A DNA stretch of 64,000 nucleotides from assembly GCF_019977655.1 (NCBI RefSeq), contig NZ_AP024849.1, positions 4,993,001 through 5,057,000 of the forward strand, read 5' to 3'. Under the pieces are notes generated by a model. That model searched no databases. It was given only the letters and a program-made list of their open reading frames with translations, and was not told the DNA's origin. The DNA is from Clostridium gelidum. GTDB taxonomy: Bacteria; Bacillota; Clostridia; Clostridiales; Clostridiaceae. Shown in pieces: positions 45,643-55,606 of the stretch; position 1 is the first letter of the stretch, and every line of letters starts with the position of its first letter. The position numbers and the translations under genes are program-made.

Positions 45643-45675
45643 TCATTATTATATCATACTATTGTAAACTTCAAA

Positions 45676-46668
45676 CTATCTAATTAATCCAGTAATTGTT
45701 TGAAGAATTTCATCTCCATTTGATATAAGCTTAGATGAAGCTTGAAAACTTCTAGTTGCTGTAATCAGCTCTGTAAATTGTTCTGTTAAATCTACATTTG
45801 ACGCTTCAAGTGTTCCTGAATTAATACTTCCAAAGGCTTTACTATTATCCGCAGTTCCAGTTGCTCCAAGTTGTGACTTTACTAGAGCAGATCCTGAATT
45901 TGTTGATTCCGACAGCATATTACCTCCAATAGCTGTTAATCCTTCTGGATTTGTAAAACTTGCCATAGCTATTTGACCTATTGCAACTCTACTTCCGCCA
46001 CTAAGATTAGCCGTAATAACCCCATCTGATCCTATATTGAAATCTTTAATTTTGTCAGCACCTATCGAAGCTGGTATTACTAATGGTACTAATGCATTTG
46101 CAACTGCAACTGCTCCATCAGCTGGAGCTCCTGTTACTATAATAGGTGTTATTGGTGTTGTAGTACTATATGTTATGAGTCCATTTGTAATTTGATACCC
46201 CATAACTCTCTGTCCATCAGTTGTTAATAAATTTCCGTCCTTATCTAAAGTTAAATTTCCATCTCTTGTATATGAAACTGATGACATTGCTGGGCTTCCA
46301 GAAGCTACTTTATTACCAGTTGAATCAATTTTTCCATTTACAGGGCCATTACAAACAATTAAATATCCCTCACCATCAACACAAACATCAAGCTTTCTTC
46401 CTGTTGCTAACTTATTTCCTTGTCCCATCATTTTATTTATACTTGATACGCTTGCTCCAAGACCTACTTGTTTAGCATTTGTACCACCTTTATTGGACGT
46501 AGGTGAAGTTGCTTCTCCGGAATTTTGATATAACATATCACTAAATGCCGTCCTTGAAGCCTTGAATGCCGTTGTGCTTTCATTGGCTATATTGTTAGCT
46601 ACAACATCTAATTTAGTTTGATTAGCTTTCATTCCACTTATTCCTGTATACATAGATCTTAATGCCAT
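45676..46668 (-). CDS. flgE: Flagellar hook protein FlgE
   Basis: FlgE forms the hook. Its N-terminus (ALRSMYTGISGMKANQTKLD; VVANNIANESTTAFK) and C-terminus (GTLEASNVDLTEQFTELI) are the conserved coiled-coil assembly regions D0, with a FlgE-specific middle. 330 residues, small among hook proteins. It has AGGAGGAG upstream and follows the TIGR02530-like gene by 75 bases, including a short inverted repeat. Confidence 0.94.
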   Translation of the reverse strand: MALRSMYTGISGMKANQTKLDVVANNIANESTTAFKASRTAFSDMLYQNSGEATSPTSNKGGTNAKQVGLGASVSSINKMMGQGNKLATGRKLDVCVDGEGYLIVCNGPVNGKIDSTGNKVASGSPAMSSVSYTRDGNLTLDKDGNLLTTDGQRVMGYQITNGLITYSTTTPITPIIVTGAPADGAVAVANALVPLVIPASIGADKIKDFNIGSDGVITANLSGGSRVAIGQIAMASFTNPEGLTAIGGNMLSESTNSGSALVKSQLGATGTADNSKAFGSINSGTLEASNVDLTEQFTELITATRSFQASSKLISNGDEILQTITGLIR

Positions 46669-46743
46669 AATATACTCCTCCTAAATCATATTTTTTAACT
46701 TGCTTCTATCGTTCAACAAGTTGAGGCCTCCCTTAGGTCCAGC

Positions 46744-47142
46744 CTATAAAATTACTACACTATCTATATTGGTAAATATATTGTCTTTTGCTCGTTCTTT
46801 ATCAACAGCTGTTATAAGTGTTTTGTTTTCAACACTTGCAATTAGTGCCACGTCTTTATATAACATAACTGTATTCTTTGAATTTTTATCCTTTGCAATT
46901 TGAAATCCTTTTTCTATTTGTTTCATGTCTTCTTCTGTAAAATTAATTTCATTCAGTCTTAGTGCTGCATGTTTAGATACAGTAAAACCTTCATCTTTAC
47001 TTTTTATACTATCTAGAACTTGTTTAAAACTTGTTTTATCCTTATCATTAGTTGTGCTATTTAGTTTAGTTTTTGTACTACTACCAATTTGACCAATATT
47101 CCCTACTGAATATGCTTGTCCGTTAATAATTCTATAACTCAT
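46744..47142 (-). CDS. Flagellar operon protein, TIGR02530-like
   Basis: A 132-residue soluble protein encoded between flgD and flgE, the usual place of this uncharacterised family. It has a polar N-terminus, FKQVLDSI (about 39-46) and a KHAALRLNEINFTEEDM segment (about 57-73), then a beta-rich half (NTVMLYKDVALIASVENKT). Function unknown; conserved only in Firmicute-like fla operons. It starts next to the flgD stop. Confidence 0.85.
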   Translation of the reverse strand: MSYRIINGQAYSVGNIGQIGSSTKTKLNSTTNDKDKTSFKQVLDSIKSKDEGFTVSKHAALRLNEINFTEEDMKQIEKGFQIAKDKNSKNTVMLYKDVALIASVENKTLITAVDKERAKDNIFTNIDSVVIL

Positions 47143-47988
47143 CTATGCGCCTGTTGATGTACTAGATGATGTTGTTTTTGCCGCTGCATCTGCTGCTGCT
47201 TTATCTGCTGCTGTTTTTGCTAATGCTGCTTCTACTTCTTTTATTGTTGCAGTCATCTCATCAGGTGTCAAATCACCAGCTTTTATTATATCGTCATAGT
47301 TATAGGTCTTATTTGCTGTGTTATTTTCAGCATCTAAAACATCGACTTTTATTTTTACTTTTGCACTAACACCATCAATATAAGCACCTGTTACTTTTCC
47401 TTTTACAAAAGTAATCTTATTATCTGTACCTGTGCTTCCTATAACAACACTTTTTTGGCCACCCGCTAAAGCTGAAGCCGCTAAGAAATCTGAATTAATT
47501 GCCGTTTTACCATTTGAAATTGCGTTACTATTTGAAATTGCGTCAGTATCATTTGCTTGTACAGTTCCTATTACATTTTCAGCAGAAATTTCTTTTTCTT
47601 TTCCATCAATCTGCATTTTGAAATAAGTTCCTCCGGATTTTTTTATTACCTCAGTTACATAGCCTTGAATATATTCATTCTTATCATTTGTTTCATTTGT
47701 TATTACTGTTTTACCAACCATTTGTTGATAAGCAGAATTTGACATGGTAGTATTTAAATTTTGCATTTGTTCCATTGATGTAAATTGAGCCATTTGAGTA
47801 ACATATGCAGTTGAATCTTGATTTTGTGATGGATCTAGATGACTTAGTTGTGCTGACAAAATCTTCAAAAACGCATTTTTATCCATAGTACTATCAGTTC
47901 GTCTTCTAATTTTTGTTCCATTTTCTGTGATTCCCGAAGTTGGAACATTGATAGTAGAATCATTAAATGCATTTACTGAATTACCCAT
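47143..47988 (-). CDS. flgD: Hook capping protein FlgD
   Basis: FlgD sits at the tip of the growing hook. The conserved N-terminal FlgD region (about 33-85) has MDKNAFLKILSAQLSHLDP and AQFTSMEQMQNLN. A longer variable part follows and the end is an alanine/serine/threonine-rich tail (about 255-281), which is unusual and low in complexity. 281 residues. It sits 12 bases after fliK. Confidence 0.92.
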   Translation of the reverse strand: MGNSVNAFNDSTINVPTSGITENGTKIRRRTDSTMDKNAFLKILSAQLSHLDPSQNQDSTAYVTQMAQFTSMEQMQNLNTTMSNSAYQQMVGKTVITNETNDKNEYIQGYVTEVIKKSGGTYFKMQIDGKEKEISAENVIGTVQANDTDAISNSNAISNGKTAINSDFLAASALAGGQKSVVIGSTGTDNKITFVKGKVTGAYIDGVSAKVKIKVDVLDAENNTANKTYNYDDIIKAGDLTPDEMTATIKEVEAALAKTAADKAAADAAAKTTSSSTSTGA

Positions 47989-48000
47989 ATTTTTTACCTC

Positions 48001-49389
48001 CTATGCAAAAAATTCTATATTATTATTATTACTCGTTTCAATATTATCTATCAGATCTTCTTCAGTAATTGTTGCATTATTCTTACTATTGCTATTATTA
48101 CTTCTCCCTTGTTCTTCTGAAAGTTGACTTCCAAATCCTTGTTGGTTAAAGAAAGTCGTATCATCTTGATAAAGTTCAATATTAACATCTGCTATTTTAA
48201 TATTTTGCTCACCTAGTTGCTTTTTAATATCAACTAAATTTTGCGAAAGCAATGCAGTTGTTTCCTTTGAATTAGCTTTTAAATTAGCTTTCATAACTCC
48301 ATCCTCTTGAATTAGTTTTATAGTTATTTCTCCTAAGTTTCCCGGATTAATCTTAACTGTTAATTCTTTAAGTGAATTATTACTCATAAATTTAACATCT
48401 TTTATTAAATCATCTGCAAATGTTGCTTTGTTGATTGTAAGTTCTTTAACCGCATCAACGCCTTGATTTTGAACAGTTTGATTTCTTGATGCAAATAAAT
48501 TTATTTTATTTGAAGTGCTGTCCTTATCATCATTAATTAGTGACTTTAGGAACTTATCTTCTTTTGATACTTCTTTATTATCTTTTGTAGCTTCGCTCGT
48601 AGCATTCTTATTACTTTGATTTTCAGTTGAACTTTCTTTATTATCTTGTGAATAGTTTTTGTTTAACATATCTTCTAGCGTTAAAACTTTTCCATTTTGA
48701 TTTTGCTTATTATCTAGGATATTAGATATTTGTGACATTAAGTTCTTTATCCCACTTTTAATATCTTTTGTGCCTTCAGTATTATCATCTGCAAGATTAG
48801 CACTTAAATTATTTAAAAGTTTTTCCATTGATTTTAGCGAATCAGTATCTAAATTACCCTTCACTGAGTCATTTTTCAAAAGTGCCACTAGCTTATCCAT
48901 AATACTACTTGAATTACTTTTAGAAGCTTCATCTCCACTAATCCCATCAATCATAGTTTTTAAAGTTTCAGAATTAATTTCTCCATTTAACTTTAAATCT
49001 TCTTCCTTAACACCTAATTTATTAAGTAAATTTAGTAATTGAGTTAAGATATCATTAACGTCATCCTTAGAAGTAGATTTACTATCATCCTCTAGCTCTT
49101 CAAGTTTTCCTTTTAATTCATCAATTTTAGTAGTATCTTTAGTTTCAGTTGTAGTTTTATTAGTATCATCTACTTTTTGAATATTTTCATCTTTAGAATT
49201 AGTTTTTGAACTTAATACATCTTTAAATTCTTCACTTTTAGAAGTTTCATGTTTTGAAGTAGTTTTACTATTATCTGCCTTATACAATTCTGAAGTAGAC
49301 TTACTAGATACTTTTGACCTTGAAGCTTTTGTTGAAAGTTCCATGCTATTATTTGTAAAATCATTTGATGTTTTTGTAGCTGTACTCAT
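48001..49389 (-). CDS. fliK: Hook-length control protein FliK
   Basis: FliK measures the hook and triggers the FlhB substrate switch. It is long and polar, with a low-complexity lysine/serine/aspartate-rich N-terminal ruler (about 1-320) and a compact C-terminal domain with LKELTVKINPGNLGEITIKL (about 343-362), the conserved FliK_C motif. I use the ATG at 49387-49389 (462 residues) after GGGAGG; a GTG three codons earlier overlaps that site. Confidence 0.92.
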   Translation of the reverse strand: MSTATKTSNDFTNNSMELSTKASRSKVSSKSTSELYKADNSKTTSKHETSKSEEFKDVLSSKTNSKDENIQKVDDTNKTTTETKDTTKIDELKGKLEELEDDSKSTSKDDVNDILTQLLNLLNKLGVKEEDLKLNGEINSETLKTMIDGISGDEASKSNSSSIMDKLVALLKNDSVKGNLDTDSLKSMEKLLNNLSANLADDNTEGTKDIKSGIKNLMSQISNILDNKQNQNGKVLTLEDMLNKNYSQDNKESSTENQSNKNATSEATKDNKEVSKEDKFLKSLINDDKDSTSNKINLFASRNQTVQNQGVDAVKELTINKATFADDLIKDVKFMSNNSLKELTVKINPGNLGEITIKLIQEDGVMKANLKANSKETTALLSQNLVDIKKQLGEQNIKIADVNIELYQDDTTFFNQQGFGSQLSEEQGRSNNSNSKNNATITEEDLIDNIETSNNNNIEFFA

Positions 49390-49411
49390 TATTCTCACCT
49401 CCCTTCAATTG

Positions 49412-49849
49412 TTAATTATCTTGATTTCTCACATACGCATAAAGAGCTAATTCATCAAGATTTATTTGTTCTACCCTATCTTGTTCCTTTACATATGCAT
49501 CATACTGTTTATCCTTTAATGTCTGAACAGTTTTTCTTTCCATTTGTTTTGTAGTTAAATCTCTTCTTCTTTTATCAACTTCTTGATTTTTTATAACCAA
49601 TTCTTTTTCATTTGACTTTATTCCATTTTGAACTCCTTGAATATAATATCTTTTTAATTTTTGATATATTATATCCTCATTAGGAGTTATCCCCTTATAT
49701 TTATTATAATTTTGATTAAGTTCCTCTAATTTTTCTTCTATCTTATTTTTTTCTCTCTGACTTTCGGTAAATAACCTTTTACTTTCTTCTTCTTTTTCTT
49801 TTCTAATTTCAAGAAGCTTATCTAAACCAAACCTAAATCTTTCAGCCAA
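49412..49849 (-). CDS. fliJ: FliJ, flagellar export chaperone
   Basis: FliJ is a cytosolic coiled-coil protein like the stalk of F1, linking the FliI ring to FlhA. The 145-residue product is almost wholly helical and charged, opening FRFGLDKLLEIRKEKEE. It follows fliI by 16 bases. Confidence 0.92.
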   Translation of the reverse strand: MAERFRFGLDKLLEIRKEKEEESKRLFTESQREKNKIEEKLEELNQNYNKYKGITPNEDIIYQKLKRYYIQGVQNGIKSNEKELVIKNQEVDKRRRDLTTKQMERKTVQTLKDKQYDAYVKEQDRVEQINLDELALYAYVRNQDN

Positions 49850-49865
49850 AGTGAAACACCCCTTT

Positions 49866-51191
49866 TCAGTTAACTGATCTAAACATTGATATTAAAGCAT
49901 CTTCTGTCTCCTCAAAACTTGACTTTTCATCAATCCCTTGGCATAGAAACTTATTCAATGCATCATTATAATTGATTGCCATATCAATTTTTTTGTTACT
50001 GCCTTTAACATATGCACCTATATTTATTAAATCCTCTGAATCCTTATAAGTTGCTAAAAGATCTCTTGCTATAGATGCTGCTTCTTTATGTTCCTTAGGT
50101 GCTATCTGACTCATAAGTCTACTAACGCTATTTAATGTGTCAATAGCTGGATAATGATTTTTATGTGCTAAATCTCTTGACAGAACTATATGTCCATCTA
50201 ATATACCTCTAACAGCATCTGCTATAGGTTCATTAAAATCATCGCCATCAACAAGTACGGTATAAAAGGCTGTTATTGATCCATCTGCAGATGTACCCGA
50301 CCTTTCCATAAGTTTAGGAAGCTTAGCAAATACTGAAGGTGTATATCCTTTAGTTGCTGGTGGTTCACCTATAGCAAGTCCAACTTCTCTTTGAGCCATA
50401 GCAAATCTAGTAACAGAATCCATCATAAGAATCACCTTTTTGCCTTTATCTCTAAAATACTCTGCTATTGCTGTAGCTGTTAATGCTCCTTTAATTCTTA
50501 TTAAAGCAGGCTTGTCGGATGTAGCACAAACTACAACAGATCTCTTCATACCTTCCGGTCCTAGATCATTTTCAATAAATTCTAAAACCTCTCTGCCTCT
50601 TTCACCTATTAATGCAATAACATTAACATCAGCCTTAGCTTCTCTTGCTATCATTCCGAGAGTTGTACTTTTACCAACACCACTACCTGCAAAAATACCA
50701 ATTCTCTGTCCATCTCCACAAGTTAAAAATCCATCTATTGCTCTAACTCCAGTTGGCATTATATCTCTTATTCGTTTTCTTTTTAATGGATCTGGAGCAT
50801 CATTTTCTAGAGGATAATCTTCACCTTCCATTGATATGATATCGCAATCTAGAGGATTACCAAGTCCATCAATTATATGTCCAAGTAATTTATCTGAACA
50901 TTTAACACTTAATGGTTTATGTTGTGGTACAACTTTGCAACCTGGTGAAATTCCTATAAGTTCATCAAGAGGCATAAGAATTATGAATTCATCTCTAAAT
51001 CCTACAACTTCACAATTTACAGGAGTATTTTTCTCATTATATATTACACAAAGTTCACCAACAAATGCCTTAATACCTTGTACTTCTATAGTAAGCCCTA
51101 TTACTTTTTTAACAACGCCCTCACTATATATTGTTGATATACTATTGACTTTTTTAATTAACTTGTTAAAATCTAAGTCTAACTCCAACAT
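49866..51191 (-). CDS. fliI: FliI, flagellum-specific ATPase
   Basis: FliI is the F1-beta-like ATPase of the export apparatus. Walker A GIFAGSGVGKST at residues 165-176, the family line SGTSADGSITAFYTVL (about 290-305) and Walker B LMMDSVTRF (about 245) are present. 441 residues. An AAGGGGGTAG site precedes the start. The gap to fliH holds the repeat at 51225-51388. Confidence 0.97.
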   Translation of the reverse strand: MLELDLDFNKLIKKVNSISTIYSEGVVKKVIGLTIEVQGIKAFVGELCVIYNEKNTPVNCEVVGFRDEFIILMPLDELIGISPGCKVVPQHKPLSVKCSDKLLGHIIDGLGNPLDCDIISMEGEDYPLENDAPDPLKRKRIRDIMPTGVRAIDGFLTCGDGQRIGIFAGSGVGKSTTLGMIAREAKADVNVIALIGERGREVLEFIENDLGPEGMKRSVVVCATSDKPALIRIKGALTATAIAEYFRDKGKKVILMMDSVTRFAMAQREVGLAIGEPPATKGYTPSVFAKLPKLMERSGTSADGSITAFYTVLVDGDDFNEPIADAVRGILDGHIVLSRDLAHKNHYPAIDTLNSVSRLMSQIAPKEHKEAASIARDLLATYKDSEDLINIGAYVKGSNKKIDMAINYNDALNKFLCQGIDEKSSFEETEDALISMFRSVN

Positions 51192-51224
51192 ATAGAACTA
51201 CCCCCTTAATTCAAGTAAAAGTTA

Positions 51225-51388
51225 ACAGTTGACAGTTGACAATGTATGATAAAATTTCTATGAAATTTCTTTAAATATATAATTTAAAAACTCCGTAGGA
51301 AAAGTGAGAGTCCAAATTTCATATTTGGCTACTCGAACTTTCTCTTTGAGATTTTTTCCTCAACTGTTAATTGTTAATTGTTAATTGT
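51225..51388. repeat. 'gttaac/caattg' inverted-repeat element in the flagellar operon (copy 2)
   Basis: The left edge AGTTAACAGTTGACAGTTGACA is inverted at the right as CTGTTAATTGTTAATTGTTA with short direct repeats. The core GTAGGAAAAGTGAGAGTCCAAA and CTCGAACTTTCTCTTTGAG matches that at 45385-45565. It lies between fliH and fliI and has no coding capacity. Confidence 0.65.
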
Positions 51389-52182
51389 TAACTGAATAAA
51401 GCTTCTCGTATTTGTTCCATCCCAGTATCTACACCTACTTTAACTATTCCACTAGGTTTTTCCAAAATTGCATTTCCTGGTTCCATAAAATCATCAGTAA
51501 TTATAAAAATCTCATCCTTTATTCCATATGACATCTTCCATCTTTGAACTTCAGATTTTAATTCTTCCACATGAATCGAATTTACTTTTAAAATAACATT
51601 ATCTTCACCTTTTGAAATTTTAAAAGCCTCTTCAATAATTAAATTCATTGAATCATCATTACTTAATGCTTTTTTTGCAATATTTTCAGCTATCTCTAAT
51701 GCTAATTTTACTACATCCACTTTTTTAGCTTCTAAATATTTTGAATAATTTTCATGTGCAGACTTCAAAAGTAATTCTGCTTTACTAACAATATCTGCTG
51801 CCTCTGCTTTTGCTACCTCAATTGTTTCATCATAAGCCTTTTTATATCCGTCATCATATCCATTTTGAAGTCCTTGTTCATATCCTGTTTCATAAGCCTT
51901 CTTTTCTGCCGCATTTGCCTCCATTTGTGCTCTTAAATCAATAACTTGTTTTTCTCGTTTGGCATCTTGTATTATTCTATGTCCAATATCTTCATAACGC
52001 CTTAGAAGTTCTTCCGGATCAATTTGAGGAACTTTTACTATGACCGTTTCTTCTTCTTCAACTGCTTGTTCTTCTAAAAGTTCTTCAAACATTGCTTTTG
52101 GCCTAACATACTCTGTTGAAATAACTTTACTTTCGCCTTCCTTTGCAAAACCATTCTTTATTAAACTATACGATGATTGCAT
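51388..52182 (-). CDS. fliH: FliH-like flagellar export regulator
   Basis: FliH binds FliI and holds it until it is needed at the gate. It has a charged N-terminal half with repeated GYEQGLQNGYDDGYKKAYDE pattern (about 125-145), typical of FliH, and a C-terminal domain similar to the F1 delta subunit. I place the start at ATG 52180-52182 (MQSSYSLIK, 264 residues), preceded by AGGTGG and overlapping the fliG stop by 17 bases; an open frame 13 codons further up has no site. Confidence 0.88.
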   Translation of the reverse strand: MQSSYSLIKNGFAKEGESKVISTEYVRPKAMFEELLEEQAVEEEETVIVKVPQIDPEELLRRYEDIGHRIIQDAKREKQVIDLRAQMEANAAEKKAYETGYEQGLQNGYDDGYKKAYDETIEVAKAEAADIVSKAELLLKSAHENYSKYLEAKKVDVVKLALEIAENIAKKALSNDDSMNLIIEEAFKISKGEDNVILKVNSIHVEELKSEVQRWKMSYGIKDEIFIITDDFMEPGNAILEKPSGIVKVGVDTGMEQIREALFS

Positions 52183-53182
52183 CTTCTCCACCTCTTGCAA
52201 TGATGATTTCGTTAGCATCATCTAACCTTCTAATAACAGAAACAATCTTTTGTTGTGCTTTTTCAACATCCATAAGTCTTACTGGTCCTAAGAATTCCAT
52301 ATCTTCCTTTAATGAAGCAGCAGCTCTCTTTGATTGATTCTTGTAAATACTATTAGCCACTTCATCAGAACATCCTTTAAGTGCAAGTGAAAGATCGTTA
52401 ACTTCAACTTCTCTAAGTATTCTTTGAATAGATACATCATCAAGAGAAAGAATATCTTCGAATACAAACATTGAACTTTTAACTTTATCAGCAAGTTCTG
52501 CATCTTCTCTTTCTAAACCTTCAGTAATATTTTTTTCAGTTGTTCTATCAACTGCATTTAATATATTAACTAAAGTTTCTACTCCACCCAAAGATGTCAT
52601 CTCAGTTCTTACTACTGAAGATAATTTACTTTCAAGTACAGATTCTATTTCTTTAATTACCATAGGTGAAGTATTATTCATGGTTGCTATTCTGTAAGCA
52701 ACTTCACTTTGTGTTTCTTCTGGTAACTCTGCCATTACTTGTGCAGCTTTATCTGCTTGAAGATAACATAAAATGAGTGCAATAGTTTGAGGTTGTTCTG
52801 ATATAATTACATTTAATAATTGATGAGAATCTGCCTTTCTTGCAATTGAAAAAGGTCTGTATTGAGCAGTAGCCTCTGATACTTTTTCCAATATTTCGCT
52901 TGCTCTTTGATTTCCTAATGCCTTTGATAATAATTGCTTAGCATAATCCATACCACCTTCAATTATATATTCTCTAGCTTTATTTATTTGTAAAAATTCA
53001 TTTAATATTTCTTCCCTTTGTTCTGGCGTAACTGATGTGATATTAGCAATTTCATAAGTTATTTTTTGAATATCAGCTTCTGGCAATTTTTTCAATATTC
53101 CAGATGATGCTTCAGGCCCAAGTGTTATAAATAATATTGCCGCCTTATGAACTCCTGTTAATGCAACTGCTTCTTTTGCCAT
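52166..53182 (-). CDS. fliG: FliG, flagellar motor switch/torque protein
   Basis: FliG couples ion flow to rotation in the C ring. The 338-residue protein has the N, middle (LADKAAQVMAELPEE-like helix, EHPQ-type motif around SEQPQTIALIL, about 128-138) and C-terminal torque domain. Start at ATG 53180-53182 (MAKEAVALTG), 6 bases after AGGTGA. It follows fliF by 9 bases. The next genes fliM and fliN/Y are missing from the window. Confidence 0.96.
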   Translation of the reverse strand: MAKEAVALTGVHKAAILFITLGPEASSGILKKLPEADIQKITYEIANITSVTPEQREEILNEFLQINKAREYIIEGGMDYAKQLLSKALGNQRASEILEKVSEATAQYRPFSIARKADSHQLLNVIISEQPQTIALILCYLQADKAAQVMAELPEETQSEVAYRIATMNNTSPMVIKEIESVLESKLSSVVRTEMTSLGGVETLVNILNAVDRTTEKNITEGLEREDAELADKVKSSMFVFEDILSLDDVSIQRILREVEVNDLSLALKGCSDEVANSIYKNQSKRAAASLKEDMEFLGPVRLMDVEKAQQKIVSVIRRLDDANEIIIARGGEDAIIV

Positions 53183-53191
53183 AGCTATCAC

Positions 53192-54754
53192 CTACCTCTC
53201 ATTTTCAGTCAACCATGATCTGATTATATCTACAACTTGTTCTGGCTTTTCTATTGCATATTTCTTAATCTCATTTTCTAAATGAGTCTTTTGTGATCTA
53301 GATTCAAATTCTATTGGTTCAAAAGTCTCTGGTTCTTTAGGGATTATACTATCATCTATTAATGTATCTAATAATTGATCATTTTCTACCTTCTTCTTCT
53401 TTCTTCTCTTTACAATTAAGAAAATAAGTAATCCTAAAACTAATGTTCCTAAAACTCCAGCAATAATAGTCATTGTATTTTTGCTAGTTGTTGCTGCTCC
53501 TGCACTTGCGGCTGCTTCGTCTGCCTTAGCTTTATCTTCAATCGTTGTATCAAATGGCATTCCAACCACTTGAACTTGATCTCCTCTAAGTGTATTTAAT
53601 CCTATTGCATTTCCTACAAAGCTTTCAAGTTGTTGTCTAGTTGCATCATCTAAATCTCCATTAACCATAACTGCAGCTGTAAGCCTTTTAGTTTCTCCTG
53701 GTGAACTTATAACCTTTGATTCACTGTTACCAATTTCATAGTTAGTCTTTTGGTTGTCTTTACTTGAAGTTGAATTTCCACCATTATTAGTAGTTATTTG
53801 ATTTTGCATATTATTATCTACAGGGCTTTGAGCTGTAGCTTTTCCTGCATCTGAAGTATTAGCTTCTTTAGAATTTTCTTGACTTATAATAACTTTATTT
53901 GGATCAACTACTTTTTTGGTCTCTTGCTTTGAGTCAAAGTCTAAATTAACATTAACAGTTGCTTTAACTTTATTTACGCCAAATCTTGGTTCCAACAACT
54001 CGACAATTTTCTTTTCAAGTCTATCTTCATCTACCTTTTCTGCATCTTGTTGTTTTGCTATTTCTTCTGAACTTGCTGGATTATTTTCATCATTATTAAT
54101 ATCTTTAGTAAGTAATTTCATATTCTGATCTACAACATCTATATTTGTCCTTGGAATATTGTCTACACTTCCTGATACTATTGCTACTATTGCTTTAACT
54201 TGATCTTCAGTAATTTTAGTTCCTTTTTTTAAAGTTAATGCAACAGCAGCTTTTCCAGGCTCTTTGTCTTTTGCAAAAACAGAATCTTTAGCCTCAGTAA
54301 TATGTACTCTTGCATCTTCCACTTGAGGAAAAGCTTTTATAGTTTTCTCTAATTCCCCTTGTTGCATTCTAAGTTTTTTAATTTTAAATTCTTCATCTGT
54401 CATACCAAAAGAGCTTCCACTATCCATAAGTTCATAGCCTTTACTTCCAGATGTTAGATTTGGCGCTAATTTCATTCTTAATTCATAAACTTTATCTTTC
54501 AGAACCAAAATACTATTACCTTCTATTTTGTATTCTGTTTTGCTTTCCGTTAAAGTATTTACTACTGTTTGCGAATCTGTTGCATCAAGGTCAGAAAATA
54601 AAATCTGATATTTATTAGAAGAGGAATAAAAAAGTCCACTTATAATTGCTATAATAATTGCTATAATTGCTACTACTATAGCAATTTTTATTTTCTTACT
54701 CTGGGATTTAAACTTTTCCAAAAGCCCCTTAACTTTTTCTAAAAGTTTTTTCAT
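53192..54754 (-). CDS. fliF: FliF, MS-ring protein
   Basis: FliF forms the basal-body ring in the membrane. It has a membrane helix at about 24-46, the ring-building motif domains (ASRGKGYE-like stretch and the TSGSKGYELMD segment), a second helix at about 430-450 and a C-terminal FliG-binding tail ending EQVVDIIRSWLTENER. Length 520 residues is normal. Confidence 0.96.
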   Translation of the reverse strand: MKKLLEKVKGLLEKFKSQSKKIKIAIVVAIIAIIIAIISGLFYSSSNKYQILFSDLDATDSQTVVNTLTESKTEYKIEGNSILVLKDKVYELRMKLAPNLTSGSKGYELMDSGSSFGMTDEEFKIKKLRMQQGELEKTIKAFPQVEDARVHITEAKDSVFAKDKEPGKAAVALTLKKGTKITEDQVKAIVAIVSGSVDNIPRTNIDVVDQNMKLLTKDINNDENNPASSEEIAKQQDAEKVDEDRLEKKIVELLEPRFGVNKVKATVNVNLDFDSKQETKKVVDPNKVIISQENSKEANTSDAGKATAQSPVDNNMQNQITTNNGGNSTSSKDNQKTNYEIGNSESKVISSPGETKRLTAAVMVNGDLDDATRQQLESFVGNAIGLNTLRGDQVQVVGMPFDTTIEDKAKADEAAASAGAATTSKNTMTIIAGVLGTLVLGLLIFLIVKRRKKKKVENDQLLDTLIDDSIIPKEPETFEPIEFESRSQKTHLENEIKKYAIEKPEQVVDIIRSWLTENER

Positions 54755-54775
54755 TATTTAGCTCTCCTCACCTTA

Positions 54776-55105
54776 CTACAATTGCAACCTTGATAATTGA
54801 TTATATCCTTCCAATAGCTTGTCTCTAGTTTGAGTTAAAAATTGTAAGCTTAGACTAGCTTCTTGTGCCTTTATCATAACTTCATCAATATTAACATCTT
54901 CGCCCTTAATAAAACTTGTTGTAGTTGCATTAGATTTAAGCATCTTATCGTTAGTGTCATTCATATATTCTTTCAGAACATCTCCAAACCCAACTGAATT
55001 GATTTTTTCTTCTTTACTTTTATCACTGCTTTTATTATTTCCAACATTTTGAAATTTATTGTTAAATTGCACTTCATTTAATAAATAACTATCCTCTATT
55101 CTCAT
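54776..55105 (-). CDS. fliE: FliE, MS ring-rod junction protein
   Basis: FliE joins the MS ring to the rod. The 109-residue protein ends with the family pattern IDEVMIKAQEASLSLQFLTQ (about 72-91) and RDKLLEGYNQL. It is 20 bases upstream of fliF and 14 after flgC. Confidence 0.94.
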   Translation of the reverse strand: MRIEDSYLLNEVQFNNKFQNVGNNKSSDKSKEEKINSVGFGDVLKEYMNDTNDKMLKSNATTTSFIKGEDVNIDEVMIKAQEASLSLQFLTQTRDKLLEGYNQLSRLQL

Positions 55106-55119
55106 ATTTCAAATCCTCC

Positions 55120-55530
55120 CTACTTCCCAATTTCTAAAGCTTTTGAAAACATGCTTTTTAAAGCACTAAAAGTATCAATGTTAGCATCATAAGACCTTGT
55201 TGCTACCATCATATCAGCCATTTCATTTAATACATTAACATTTGGCATGGTAACATATCCTGTTGTTTTATCCGCATCTGGATGAGTTGGATTATATACT
55301 TTTCTTAAAGGTGAGTTATCTTTTTCAATTTTCACTGCCTTAACTCCAGCCGCTTCCTTTTTAGCATCAAGAGCTTCTTGAAATACAGCTATCTTTCTAA
55401 CATATGGTCCACTTCCATCAGCACTTCTTGTTGTACTTGCATTTGCCATATTAGAAGTTATAGTATCCATTCTTAATCTTTCTGCTGAAAGACCTGTTGC
55501 ACTTATTTGCATAGAACTAAATGCGTTCAT
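55120..55530 (-). CDS. flgC: Proximal rod protein FlgC
   Basis: FlgC is a rod protein exported early. It opens SSMQISATGLSAERLRMDTI and has NMANASTT, with the C-terminal NEMADMMVATRSYDANID helix. 136 residues. It follows flgB by 76 bases. Confidence 0.96.
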   Translation of the reverse strand: MNAFSSMQISATGLSAERLRMDTITSNMANASTTRSADGSGPYVRKIAVFQEALDAKKEAAGVKAVKIEKDNSPLRKVYNPTHPDADKTTGYVTMPNVNVLNEMADMMVATRSYDANIDTFSALKSMFSKALEIGK

Positions 55531-55606
55531 TCATAATCCCCCCATTTCATAAAAATCGTCATAATAATTTAATTTATTTGTCATTAAGTAATAAAAATTC
55601 TTTATC

